A stretch of DNA of 64,000 nucleotides, taken from Chelydra serpentina (Eukaryota; Chordata; Testudines; Chelydridae). The stretch lies in contig JBAIAC010000014.1 in the NCBI GenBank assembly GCA_037349315.1, positions 22,607,001 to 22,671,000 on the forward strand, in the 5' to 3' direction. The notes beneath the pieces are model-generated. The model saw nothing but the letters and a program-made list of their open reading frames with translations, ran no database searches and was not told where the DNA came from. A program made the translations under genes and the position numbers. This document shows positions 46,607 to 57,978 of this stretch, piece after piece (the first letter of the stretch is position 1; each line of letters starts with the position of its first letter).

Positions 46607-47939
46607 GTCTTGAGACTTTTTGTGTGTATAACTCCGTGAACCTTTCATGGGGGAAGCTGGTTTAAACACAAACAGCTCATTAATTTTGCCTTGTCCTTTA
46701 ACTTCACAGACATAATATTAGAATCAGCTACATGGACAGCTGTCACATTCTGATTATTGTAAGAGGATGAATATGAATGTTCTGTGAACCTTTGAACAGG
46801 TGCAACCTAGACAGGTTTATTAAAACATCAAAACAGTAAAGATAATAATATGTTAGGCATAGGGGACCTATGAGTAGTTCTAGACCCAGAGTATATAAAA
46901 GGTTTAGAAATGTCTGTTTGTTACTCTGACTTGCCTGGCAAATTAATGGCTAAGTAAGTCAGGATTCTATGAGTAAACAATGGAAAAATAAAAAATGAGG
47001 GCCAGTCTCTGTATACTTAAGTTGAAGACTTTTAAATAGGTCAGAGGTGTCAAGGTCAGAGTCATTTGATGGATAAAATTAGGAGAGAGTTACTTTTGTT
47101 GCTTTTGTTCCCTGTATCCTATCTACCAGGGTGCAGATGTCTAAGATCAATCATAAATCTTGTCTGGCTGAGGTCAGGCGAAGAAAGAGAGAATCTCATA
47201 GTTTCAAATTCTAGGAAAGGCAGTCTCTCCCTGTAACACACCGAACACCTTGATTTATATCCGTATCCACATCTGAAGAGTAGCAACTGGAGTAGATGGC
47301 ATGGTTGAAGCACACTGTGAGCCCTTTCAACATCTAGGCTAAGAATGGCTTGTCTTGGGAAATTCCATTGTAGGGAAAGACTTTCTATCAGGTTGTAGTG
47401 GAGCCCAGGGATTTGGAGCAATCAAATTTTTGAATTGCTCTGCTCCAGCTCCAGGCATAAACCTACTGCTCCGCACTCCAGCTCTGGGCTCTGCTTCAAA
47501 GCCCTGGTGGAGCCCCAGCCAACACCAAGGCATGAGCCTAGAACTGACTGCTTCTGAGGCTGTATTTTCTATTCTTCATACACAACAGTGGGATGATGAT
47601 GATGGTAGACTGTTTTGAGAGCCTGTTGTTAGCCCTGTTACAAGCATCTTGATGCAGACTCTAACTCAGTCCTTGCTTTTGTCAATGATAGGACAATAGC
47701 CAATACCTATATCATTATACCAAAAGGCAGAATCTGCATTAGATGGCTTTCCAGAACTGGACTGCTGTCCTGACAATGAATGCCTTCCAAGGTACTGGTA
47801 CTAGAATCTCACCACCTCAGTGCCTTAGTACCATGTGCTTACTAGAACTTACATGCTTAATGGCTGAGTTTTGGCACCTAATTAGCTCCTGGTATGGGGC
47901 ACAAGAAAGAACAACATTGAGTCTCAGTGCCTTTTGTGC
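46607..47939. other. Intergenic, nothing firmly recognised
   Basis: No gene. Around 47400-47525 repeated TCCAGCTC / GGAGC phrases suggest a decayed MITE, without definable ends. Confidence 0.4.
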
Positions 47940-48792
47940 AATAACATGTCCACTGCTTTCCCCTCATTCACAGAGCCAGTTCTCTCATCATAGAAGGCAA
48001 TTAGGTTAGTCAGGCATGACTTGCCCATGGTGAATCCATGCTGACTGTTCCTGATCACTTTCCTCTCCTCGAAGTGCTTCAGAATTGATTCCTTGAGCAC
48101 CTGCTCCATGATTTTGCCAGGGACTGAGGTGAGGCTGACTGACCTGTAGTTCCCCAGATCCTCCTTCTTCTCTTTTTTAAAGCTGGGCACTACATTAACC
48201 TTTTTCTAGTTATCCAGGAACTCCCTCGATCGCCATGAGTTTTCAAAGATAATGGCCAATGGCTATGCAATCACATCCACCAACTCCTTTAGCACCCTTG
48301 GATGCAGTGCATCCGGCCCCATGGACTTGTGCTCGTCCAGATTTTCTAAATAGTCCTGAACCATTTCTTTCTCCACAGAGGGCTGCTCACCTCCTCCCCA
48401 TACTGCGCTGCCCAGTGCAGTAGTCTGGGAGCTGACCTTGTTCATGAAGATAGAGGCAAAAAAAGCATTGAGCACATTAGCTTTTTCCATATCCTGTCAC
48501 TAGCTAGGTTGCCTCCCCCATTCAGTAAGGGGCCCCACTTTCCCTGACCATCTTCTTGTTGCTAACATACCTGTAGAAACCCTTCTTGTTACTCTTAACA
48601 TCCCTTGCTAGCTGCAACTCCAATTGTGATTTGGCCTTCTTGATTTCACTCCTGCATGCCTGAGCAATATTTTTATACTCCTCCCTGGTCATTTGTCCAA
48701 GCTTCCACTTCTTGTAAGCTTCTTTTTTGTGTTTGAGATCAGCAAGGATTTCACTGTTAAGTCAAGCTGGTCGCCTGCCATATTTACTTTTC
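47940..48792 (-). mobile_element. CR1 ORF2 internal fragment, truncated at both ends
   Basis: The - strand covers the linker and the beginning of the reverse transcriptase ([40 protein letters not shown]), with frameshifts. It lacks the CR1 3' end, which normal insertions keep. Confidence 0.85.
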
Positions 48793-49046
48793 AGTAAATT
48801 CAGAAACTGACAGTATATATCTGGGGTTTGGCAAATGCCTGTTAAATGGCTTCATTACCACTTGAATGGCTCTTTAACAGTTTCAATATTGTGCTAATAG
48901 GTCTGGCAGGCCGGAAGGCTTTTTCACTTTTAAGTTACTAGATCCCCTCCAGAGTAAGAGTCACCAGGCTGCAGCAGCTAGCTGTGGGAGCCTGCAGGAA
49001 GGGTCAGAACAGGGATAGGAAGAGCGGGGAGGGTGGATACTAAGAC

Positions 49047-49443
49047 CTAGTGATGTCCCAAATTTTCAGGTACCCTACACAGCTGCATATGCCTATGGAA
49101 GGCCCAGACTGTAAATTGGTAATTATTGTGGTTGACCATAAACCTGAGGAAACATCTGTGGGCAGGAAGTATGGAGATGTGGAAGTATGCGTCCTTAAGT
49201 TCGAGGCCAGCGTACCAGTCTCCCAGATCCAGAGAGGGAATAATCGCACTTAGGAAGACCATGCGGAACCTCAACTTTTTCATGAAGTTGTTGAGGCCTC
49301 GCAGGTCTAGGATAGGTCTGAGACTCCCCCTTGGCTTTGGTGATTAGGAAATAATGGGTGTAGAATCCCTTGCCCCTTAGCTCCTGAGGAACCTCCTCCA
49401 CTGCTCCCGCGGCAAGTCTCTCTGCTGCTAAGGATTTCCACAC
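49047..49443 (-). pseudogene. DIRS-like reverse transcriptase remnant
   Basis: The - strand, in two frames, reads GKGFYTHYFLITKAKGESQT, then LHEKVEVPHG, LRFRMVFLSAI, LELKDAYFHISILPAHRCFL and NNYQFTVWAF. These match the reverse transcriptase of DIRS-type retrotransposons (KDAYFHI.I...HR.FL, YQF.VLPFG). It is frameshifted near 49280 and lacks the active site and both ends. Confidence 0.72.
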
Positions 49444-51004
49444 ACAGTGGAAGCTTGTGTGCTGAAAGACTATTCACTGCACAGGTTTGAATGGCTGTAA
49501 ATCAGTGCAAGTTGGTACCTCTCTGGGTCTCTTGTTATCCTTAAGATGCCGCTGTGTGATAATCCATGCAGGAGGTTGTGATGTCAAATAACTCAAGCTA
49601 GGCTCAGTCTCTTTATTAAACTCTCAACTAGTAAGACCTGACCTCACAAGTATCAAGTGCCAGTACAAATGTCTGGCACACACAAACATATTTCACATGT
49701 CGTTCTCCGACCACGTACCTCTGGAGAAAGAAAGATGTAGTTTCACTGTCTTATGACCTCCCACTCAGGATCTGCTTTCTTTCCCTGAAAAGAGGTGCAT
49801 GTTAAATTGCTTCTACCCTGTAGAGATTGTCTGCATGGGAACCTCTCCCAAGGTATGGTCTAGAGTTGGTCTTGGGCTCTCTGATATTATTAGCTAAGAG
49901 AAAAATAAAGGAGACTAAGTCTACTTCAAGGGGAGTATACATCATTTAGTAGTCTCCTGTGTGGTCCTGTCTTACAAAGATTTCAAGGATATTGAGACTA
50001 ACTAAATCTTTCTCTCACCTTCCCACACACATGCACAGACGGTTCTTTATGGAAACTGAAACATTCTGTGTTGCTACCCCTGGACATCCTCTGCATGTTT
50101 GCTGTCCAGTATTTCATTTGTATATCTTGTAGGAAACCTGCATCCACAGAAACAATCATTTCATTTTTCCTGCATGTCATTTTTCTAATGAAGTACAGTG
50201 GTGTATATTTTCCTTCTGACTGTATGCAGAACTAAATTCCTGTGGTTTACTTGTGTGTTAGTTAGTTTACTTTTTAAAAAATTATGAGGTATCAGAAAAA
50301 GGAAAAAGAAAAGGAGACCTTTACATTTGTATTAAAAATATATCATGATCTGAAAACCAGAGGCCAATCTGAAAAAGATGTAATTAATTATTTTAAGTGT
50401 CCTAAAGTCAAAAGGACTTGAAATCTATATACTGTAAAATTTGGGTTGAATTATAGCTTTGCCCTGGGCTTGAAGCAAAGAGGAGAGGGTTGTTGCACTG
50501 CCCTTGGAGCAGGCTGGAAGGAGAATTGTGAGTCTAACTCCAGGGTTTCCTCTTGCTCCAAGTGGGAAGTACACTGTGCCAGATCTTCATGCATCATACT
50601 CCCCTGGAGTGCTGTTGCAATTACAGTGGCCAGCATGTTGATGCAATGAAGCCAAGGCTCCCCCAGTATCTTCCCTCATGCACAGTTGAGGGAATAGTGG
50701 CTCTTCCCTATGGCTGCTACCGAGAGTGTGGGCACACCAGGCAGGAGTGTAATGGGTTGCTTTATGTTGCATTACTCTGTTGCACAGCCACGAATGCTAG
50801 GTCACAATATGGCCTCTGTAATAATATAGAAACTTTTTTTTGTCTCGACTGTTGGCATACAAAAGTTGACAATTATACGTTTTTTCATTATTTTTTGCCT
50901 TTGATTTCTGCTGTCTCAGCCAACTTCTCCGTAGCCTACTCTGCTCTATTTAATATCAGTTTCTTGTAGGAAGCTGGGTTGCTTACAAGATTCTTAAGAA
51001 AGGT
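49444..51004. other. Intergenic, nothing recognised
   Basis: Non-coding. Frames near 50446-50969 on both strands show no recognisable product. Confidence 0.4.
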
Positions 51005-51278
51005 CAGGGCTGGCACACAACATTTTGGCACCTGAGGCAGGGAGCTCAAATGACGTCCCCATGCCCCCTCACTTGGGCCAAAATTTTGAAAAGTCTCAAT
51101 CCTGCCGTCTTCCTGTTCTGCTCCTCTCATGGTACTGCTCTGCTACGTACCGCAATAATGGAGAACTAACAACATGTTCAAAAATTTTGAGTAACACTTA
51201 ACTTTCAAATGTCTGAACAGCAAATATAACTTTTCTTGTCTGCATAGTAAACACTGGCATTTTTATCTGTTTGAATAA

Positions 51279-53337
51279 TCAAAGTGGTGCTTTCCGTGCC
51301 ACCTTGGTTGCAAAGATTTGAACTGCTTCTGCTTCCTGAAAGTCCACAGTCTGGGCCAGCTCATGCTCTTTTGAGATGGTTGCAAGGCTGACCAGCCTCT
51401 CCTGTGTCATTGTGGAGCATAGATGTGTTTTTATTAACTTCAGCTTGGAGAAGCTGTGTTCTCCACTGGCAACAGTTACAGGAAGTGTTAGAAGTATGCG
51501 CAGAGCAACAAAAGCATTTGGAAAGAGGGTGGTCATCTTATTTGTGCACATATATTCCAGAACAGCCTTTGGAGTTGATCCTGCTGAAATGTATCCTGAA
51601 AGGGCTTTCAGTTCATCACCTAAATCACTCGCATCAATATTGCACATGTCATCATGTGTCAACACTGTCTGTAATGCCCTGAATTGCTGGTGTAGATCTT
51701 CTTCAGGTATAGTGAGGAGTTTTGGAATATCATACAACATCCCAAGTATTGTACAATCTAGCACCTGGTTAAAGAATTCAACTTTGAATTGTTGTTTGGG
51801 GTGTCTTATGGGATTATCCTGTGCCTCGTAATCAAAATGTCTTCTTCTTTGGTGACTCTTGTATTCTTAAATGGGTGGGAAAATAGCTTCACTGTGGAGT
51901 TCACCTGCCAACTTCTGTGCACTCTTCAGAACGTTTTGAAATCCCTCATCTGACCGGTAAGACTGTAGGTATGACTTTGCTTTGTCCAGTTGTTCCATTG
52001 CTCCAGATATATCAAGGTCAGCACCTTGGAGTCTCTTGCTTACAACATTTATTTCAAACAGTATGTCATGCCACAGCACTAAGCCACACAGAAATTTGAA
52101 GTTATGTATGTTTCTGGTTATTCCATTTCCCTCTACCACTGTTCTCCCACAAACAGTTCCTGTCATAGCATTATCCTCCATAATGGCAACTATGGCATCA
52201 TCTATCTTCCCAATTTGGTGTTTGATAGGCTTTATCGTCTCCACTCGACTTTCCCATCGTGTGGCACTCAGTGATTTCAGTGTCAGAGAGGATGTTCCCA
52301 GATGCTGCTTTAAAATTTGCCATCGATGAGTTGATGCAGAGAAAAATACATAGATGCTTTGAATTACATTAAACAATTCAGCAGCCTCACTAGAAGCTGA
52401 TGCTGCATCACTGACCACCAAGTTCAATGAATGAAAACTGCATGGGACAAAAAAGCTCGAGGGTTTAACTCTCAGATCTGTGTCTGCACTCCTCTGTTTT
52501 TTCCTCTGATGTTGGCACCATTATCGTAGCCTTGACCTTTCATATACAGTTCCCGTATCTTCCAGCTTTTTAAGAAGCACATTTGTCATACCAGCTCCCG
52601 TAGTATCATCAATGTCAATAAATTCTAAAAAATGCTCTGACAGTCACCATTGCAGGGACATTTTCACTAGGTTCTGTTGTTGTTGCAAAACGCACCATTA
52701 AAGTCATTTGTTCCGTATGGCTGATGTCAGGTGTGCAGTCCAGAATAACAGAGTAATATCTTGCTGACTTCAGATCTGCCACAATCTTCTGTTTGGCTTT
52801 TGTTGCCAGTAACTGCATGATCTCATTTTGAATTGTTTTTCCAAGGTAGTGATGTGTGTACATTTATTGGGTGGTGACTCCTCTTAGCTCCTGGAGTACA
52901 GCATCAAACTCAGCCATCAGCCCCACCCGCCGTGGCAGCTCACCTCCGCCTGGATCATCTAGATTTAAGGAATTAAACTCAGCAGCAGCAGTTTCTTGCG
53001 CCTCCACCACACTCTTCTCTGATCTACACATTTCTTCAGGAATGTGCATGGTTACATCCATTTGCCATGACGATATGGATGCTGCAGTAGCTGCCAGGTC
53101 ACCTGCACTCAGACTAACTGGAAGATCAGGCATCGCTTCACCACTCACATCCTCACTGGGACCGGAAGACTCACCATGAACATTTGTGTCTATGTATCTC
53201 AGGAGAGCTCCCTCCTGCTTAGATAGAAAAGCTTCCTTTGCTTTCTTTCTTTTTCTCAATGCTGCCCCAGAGGGGCGTTTTCTTTCACTCATGACTGCTG
53301 TTCTGAGGCAGCTATAGTGGCTCTCGAGTCTCAACAC
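51279..53337 (-). pseudogene. hAT transposase pseudogene with internal deletion
   Basis: The N-terminal part (52864-53337) has RKRKKAKEAFLSKQEGALLR and then jumps from SLNLDDPG to LMAEFDAVLQ, so about 530 bases present in copy 1, including the TTF zinc finger, are missing. The middle parts are 52615-52863 and 51867-52427 (LSATRWESRVETIKPIKHQI). The C-terminal part (51279-51764) has LPVTVASGEHSFSKLKLIKT and ends ARKAPL. Frameshifts near 52620, 52530 and 51870 separate the blocks. It cannot encode active transposase. Confidence 0.87.
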
Positions 53338-53548
53338 TCAATTGAAGGGGACAAATAAGCAGGCTGGTAGCAGGACCTGAGTGAGGGAAGATATCAGCAT
53401 CTTAAGGGCCTAACTGGCTCCTACTACTTCAGTTGACTGTCTGTTCTCCTCAGGTGGGTTCAGGGAAGCAGCAGGAAACAGAAAGCTCCCTGAGAAGCTG
53501 CTGTTAATCAGTCTAGGCTCCTGGGTGTACTAGAGAGGTACATAAGAG

Positions 53549-54061
53549 CATAGGCGCCGACTTTATTCAGCGCCGGTGGGGGCTCGCACCGGGCCCCACC
53601 CCAACTCCACCCCGGCCCTGCCCCAACTCCACCCCTTCCCCAAATCCCCCCCCCCGCCAAGCCTGGAAGGGAGGGGGAAGAAGCAGAGCACCCACCGACA
53701 GCTCCCCACTGGCCCCCCCGCCCAGCTCGCCTCCTCCTCCGAGGTGCCGCTGCTTCGCTTCTCCCCACCCCCAGGCTTGCCGCTCACCAAACAGCTGATT
53801 CTCGCAGGAAGCCTGGGAGGGAGGGGGGAGAAGCAGAGCAGAGGCGCCTCAGGGGAGGAGGCAGAACGGAGGTGAGCTGGGGTGGGGGCGGGGTGCAGAG
53901 GAACCGCTCCCTGCCCCAGCTCACCTCCACTCCGCCTTTGCTTCCTCCCCTGAGGCGCTGCTGCTCTGCTTCTCCCCCCTCCCTCCCAGGCTTGCTGCGA
54001 GAATCAGCTGTTTCCCTGTGGGTGCTCCAGCCCCAGAGCACCCACGGAGTCGGCGCCTTTG
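53549..54061. mobile_element. hAT-type MITE nested in hAT copy 2
   Basis: Ends CATAGGCGCCGACT and AGTCGGCGCCTTTG are inverted. CATAAGAG flanks both sides exactly (53541-53548 and 54062-54069). The inner part is a large GC-rich hairpin: about 53789-53882 is the inverted copy of 53915-54013. Confidence 0.93.
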
Positions 54062-54342
54062 CATAAGAGGCTCCTCCTCCTCTCTCTCTCTGTAACTCCT
54101 GCTGCTCTCTGTTATTCCCTGTCACCTTTTCTCCTGTCTGCCTGTTATGTCTCTTGTGCCCTTCCTCCTCCAGCACAGCACTCCACCATCTTTGTGCATC
54201 TAGAGCAGAGAGAATACATATACACTAGCAACAGACACTTTTTTCTACACTCTGGGTCCTAGTGGCACCTCTCCCTTCCCAGTCTGGCACTTGAGGTGGC
54301 CGCCTCAGTTTGCCTCATGGTAAGGCCAGCCCTGAGAAAGGT

Positions 54343-54764
54343 TAATTCAGGCTCTTGACTAAACATTTTTTAAAAGAAAAAGAATCTTGAAAGGAGACCA
54401 GAGACCTGTAAGAAACTGTTTAAAAGGCAAGACAGACACAGGGTGGGGGAAGGTATGTATATATAACACAAAGGATATGACAATACTTTGTGTATAGTCA
54501 TTTTCACTTTTCACATCACCCTCATCCTGTTTGTTTTTCACAGATTACCGAGGGAAAGAAAAAAAATTTAAAGTAGAAAAATGTGAATGTCAAGCTAAAC
54601 ATTTAACAGGAAACTGGAAAGAAGGTGTAGTGTCTTTTAACAGATTATATTAAAATGTTTAGATTTCAAATAATCAGTGTCCCTTTAACATCATGAAAGA
54701 AACCTAAACAGCTGCCTGGGACATGTCTTTGGACAATCAGTGTCAAAACCATGGTTATATCTGG
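54343..54764. other. Intergenic, nothing recognised
   Basis: AT-rich sequence between hAT copy 2 and a CR1. Confidence 0.45.
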
Positions 54765-54780
54765 TATATATATATATATA
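54765..54780. repeat. (TA)n microsatellite at a CR1 junction
   Basis: Eight TA units lie directly against the 5' truncation point of the next CR1. Confidence 0.9.
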
Positions 54781-55884
54781 TCCTCTGTGGATGAGGGGAA
54801 AGCAGTGGATGTGCTATTTCTCGACTTTAGCAAAGCTTTTGATACAGTCTCCCACAGTATTCTTGCCAGCAAGTTAAAGAAGTATGGGCTGGATGAATGG
54901 ACGGTAAGGTGGATAGAAAACTGGCTAGATGGTCAGGCTCAACGGGTAGTGATCAATGGTTCCATGTCTAGTTGGCAGCCGGTATCAAGTGGAGTGCCCC
55001 AAGGGTCGGTGCTGGGGCCGGTTTTGTTCAATATCTTCATTAACGATCTGGAGGATGGTGTGGACTGCACCCTTAGCAAGTTTGCAGATGACACTAAACT
55101 GGGAGGAGTGGTTGATATGCTGGAGGGTAGGAATAGGATACAGAGGGACCTAGACAAATTAGAGGATTGGGCCAAAAGAAATCTAATGAGGTTCAACAAC
55201 GACAAGTGCAGAGTCCTGCACTTAGGACGGAAGAATCCCTTGCACTGCTACAGACTAGGGACCGAATGGCTGGGCAGCAGTTCTGCAGAAAAGGACCTAG
55301 GGGTTACGGTGGACAAAAAGCTGAATATGAGTCAACAGTGTGCCCTTGTTACCAAGAAGGCTAATGGCATTTTGGGTTGTATAAGTAGGGGCATTTCCAG
55401 CAGATCGAGGGACGTGATTATTCCCCTCTATTCGGCACTGGTGAGGCCTCATTTGGAGTACTGTGTCCAGTTCTGGGCCCCACACTACAAGAAGGATGTG
55501 GATAAATTGGAAAGAGTCCAACGGAGGGCAACAAAAATGATTAGGGGGCTGGAGCACATGACTTATGAGGAGAGGCTGAGGGAACTGGGATTGTTTAGCC
55601 TGCAGAAGAGAAGAGTGAGGGGGGATTTGATAGCTGCTTTCAACTACCTAAAAGGGGGTTCCAAAGAGGATGGATCTAGACTGTTCTCATTGGTAGAAGA
55701 TGACAGAACAAGGAGTAATGGTCTCAAGTTGCAGAGGGGGAGGTTTAGGTTGGATATTAGGAAAAACTTTTTCACTAGTAGGGTGGTGAAGCACTGGAAT
55801 GGGTTACCTAGGGAGGTGGTGGAATCTCCTTCCTTAGAGGTTTTTAAGGTCAGGCTTGACAAAGCCCTGGCTGGGATGATTTAG
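54781..55884 (+). pseudogene. CR1 ORF2 C-terminal fragment (partial reverse transcriptase)
   Basis: About 367 residues of ORF2 without stop or frameshift, preceded in the same frame by unrelated flanking codons. It lacks the endonuclease and the first part of the reverse transcriptase. It is useful as an intact reference for the C-terminal frame that is broken in the copy at 15331. Confidence 0.85.
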
Positions 55885-55970
55885 TTGGGTTGGTCCTGCT
55901 TTGAGCAGGGGGTTGGACTAGATGGCCTCCTGAGGTCCCTTCCAACCCTGAGATTCTATGATTCTATGAT
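54781..55970 (+). mobile_element. CR1 LINE, 5'-truncated, open frame retained
   Basis: It starts inside the reverse transcriptase ([20 protein letters not shown]) and ends with ATTCTATGATTCTATGAT. The frame is open to the normal C-terminus ([12 protein letters not shown]), including [11 protein letters not shown] and FADDTKLGG. It has no endonuclease and no ORF1, so it is dead but young. Confidence 0.92.
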
Positions 55971-57049
55971 CTGTTATTTCAGATAGTATTTGCAATTTGT
56001 ACATTGTGAAAGGTGCAGCTTTATTTTAAGTGTTCATATGCCTCAAAGTAGCTTTGCTGTTTATGCAAAAATAACATAGTTGGGAAGTACTTTTTACACC
56101 TGTTGATCGACATCTGAAGAGTCCAGATAACAAACATCTATACTTAGCATCTTACTCTCCATCCAAAAATAAATGCTTATGGCTCTACAGGGCTCTTAGC
56201 TTTAAAAAAAATATTTGTGCATAGTTGACACTGGTGGCATGGTAGCATTAAGCTATCATGATTACTGGCTACATCATTCTTAAGCTAGTGGATAAAGGTC
56301 TTCACTTTTGAGTTAGACATTTTATAAGGGAAATATGCCAGGAACCATTGACACCATAGAGAAATAAGAACGTAGCCTTTGGATTGCTTTGGAGAGTGCC
56401 ACTTAAATTTTAAATATATCTATATTTAGTTCCCTCAGACTGGAGTTCGGCAGAGACTGCAGGACAGAACTCCAGTTTTCCCCCCTCCCTGCTATGTTCC
56501 AATCTAGGGTCTTTAATTCAGTCTGAAGTGGAAACCCTTCTTTCAAATCTTTCCCATACCTGTTTCCTCTAGTTTACATTGCTGTTAAGTCTTTGACATT
56601 GAGTGGTGACACTCGCAATTAGATAAGATCACCTGCCAGATTTGTTAATGTCACTTGCAGACTCAGATTTTCTCTCAAAATAACATCATGTCATGATGCA
56701 GTGCCACTGAACTTCCCCAAAATGTTTTGGCATGAGGTCATGTGCTTCACCTTTCTTTCAACTTGACAACCTTCATATGTACTTACTTGTTAAGTTTTTC
56801 CAATTTGACACTCAAGTATGTCTGGGCAGATAAGGAGAAGTGAGTTGCTGACCTGCTTTGAAATGCACCATCACGTTCCCACTTTTCTCTCTCCTTGCAA
56901 AGATGAAGGATTTTTGGCTGTAATGAAAATTTTTGCTTTCTTTTCTCAGAGTACAAACCCGCAGATTTAAAAAGCTAATCTTGCCCCAGATTACACAGAA
57001 AAATAGAATCAATCATAGAAGTGTAGAGCGGAGGGGATGTCAAAATATC
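55971..57049. other. Intergenic with partner of the 41.8 kb segment
   Basis: About 56058-56190 resembles 41827-41990 (TGTTTATGCA, then ACACCTGTTGATCGACA, CTGAAGAGTC, CTATACTTAG). Otherwise unassigned. Confidence 0.5.
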
Positions 57050-57057
57050 ATCTAATC

Positions 57058-57382
57058 CAGGGATCGGCAACCTTTGGCATGCAGCCCACCAGGGTAAGCC
57101 CCCTGGCGGGCCAGGCTGGTTTGTTTACCTGCTGCGTCCACAGGTTTGGCCTGTCGCGGCTCCCACTGGCTGCGGTTCACCACTCCAGGCCATTGGGGGC
57201 TGTAGGAAGCGGTGTGGCCCGAGGGATGCGCTTCCCACAGCCCCCATTCACCTGGGACAGTGAACTGTGGCCAGTGGGAGCTGCGATCGGCCGAACCTGC
57301 AGACACGGCAGGTAAACAAACCGGCCCGGCCCACCAGGGGGCTTACCCTGGCGGGCCGCGTGCCAAAGGTTGCCAGTCCCTG
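57058..57382. mobile_element. hAT-type MITE, perfect 8-bp duplication
   Basis: Ends CAGGGATCGGCAACCTTTGG and CCAAAGGTTGCCAGTCCCTG are inverted. ATCTAATC flanks both sides exactly (57050-57057, 57383-57390). A sibling is at 58662. Confidence 0.93.
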
Positions 57383-57390
57383 ATCTAATC

Positions 57391-57978
57391 CATCCCCCGA
57401 TACCAAGGCAGGATTTACTATACCTTGGACATTTCTGATAGGTGTTTGTCCAACTTTCCACAACCAAATCTCTGTACAACTTTTCATGAGTGATGTACCC
57501 GAGGATTCGGTTTCTAATATCTAAACTATATTGTTAAATCTATTCACCTAAATTTGGGTTATTGCTGATTATGTACTCTATGTATCATATGACTTTTAAA
57601 AACAAACTCTGTATTTGTGGATAATTTAAGCACTATACCCAGATGTACAGATACTCTTTTTCTGAACCTATGTATTATATCATTTTTTTAACATTCGCTT
57701 TCATAAATGTTTTATACTTAGACCATTTCTGACAGGTGTTTGTCTAACATGTTAGACAAACCTCCAATTCCAGGGATTCCACAACTTCATTAGGTAATAA
57801 TCTCTTCCAGTCCTTAACTATCCTTATCATTAAAAAGATTTTCCTAATATTCAGGCACCCCAAATAAAATCCTAGAGACTTTAATCTCCACCAGTGCCAC
57901 AGCAAATTGTAAATGTACTTTGCTATGCTGCTGCATATGCCATGTTTCTGATATTGTCAAGTTACTGGAAGTGCATTC
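57391..57978. other. Intergenic, nothing firmly recognised
   Basis: AT-rich. A segment near 57760-57880 (CAATTCCAGGGATTCCACAA, CTTTAATCTCC) is reminiscent of a decayed CR1 3' region. No gene. Confidence 0.4.

Larger units (their letters stand above)
51005..54334 (-). mobile_element. hAT DNA transposon, copy 2, perfect 8-bp duplication
   Basis: Ends CAGGGCTGGC and GCCAGCCCTG are inverted. AGAAAGGT flanks both sides exactly (50997-51004 and 54335-54342), proving the boundaries. It is the same family as 7457-11640 but without that CR1 insertion. It carries instead a smaller hAT MITE at 53549-54061. Confidence 0.94.

Noticed and set aside
50446..50969. Cysteine-rich frame resembling a small secreted protein
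   Set aside because: No signal peptide, splice context or recognisable family, and frames exist on both strands.
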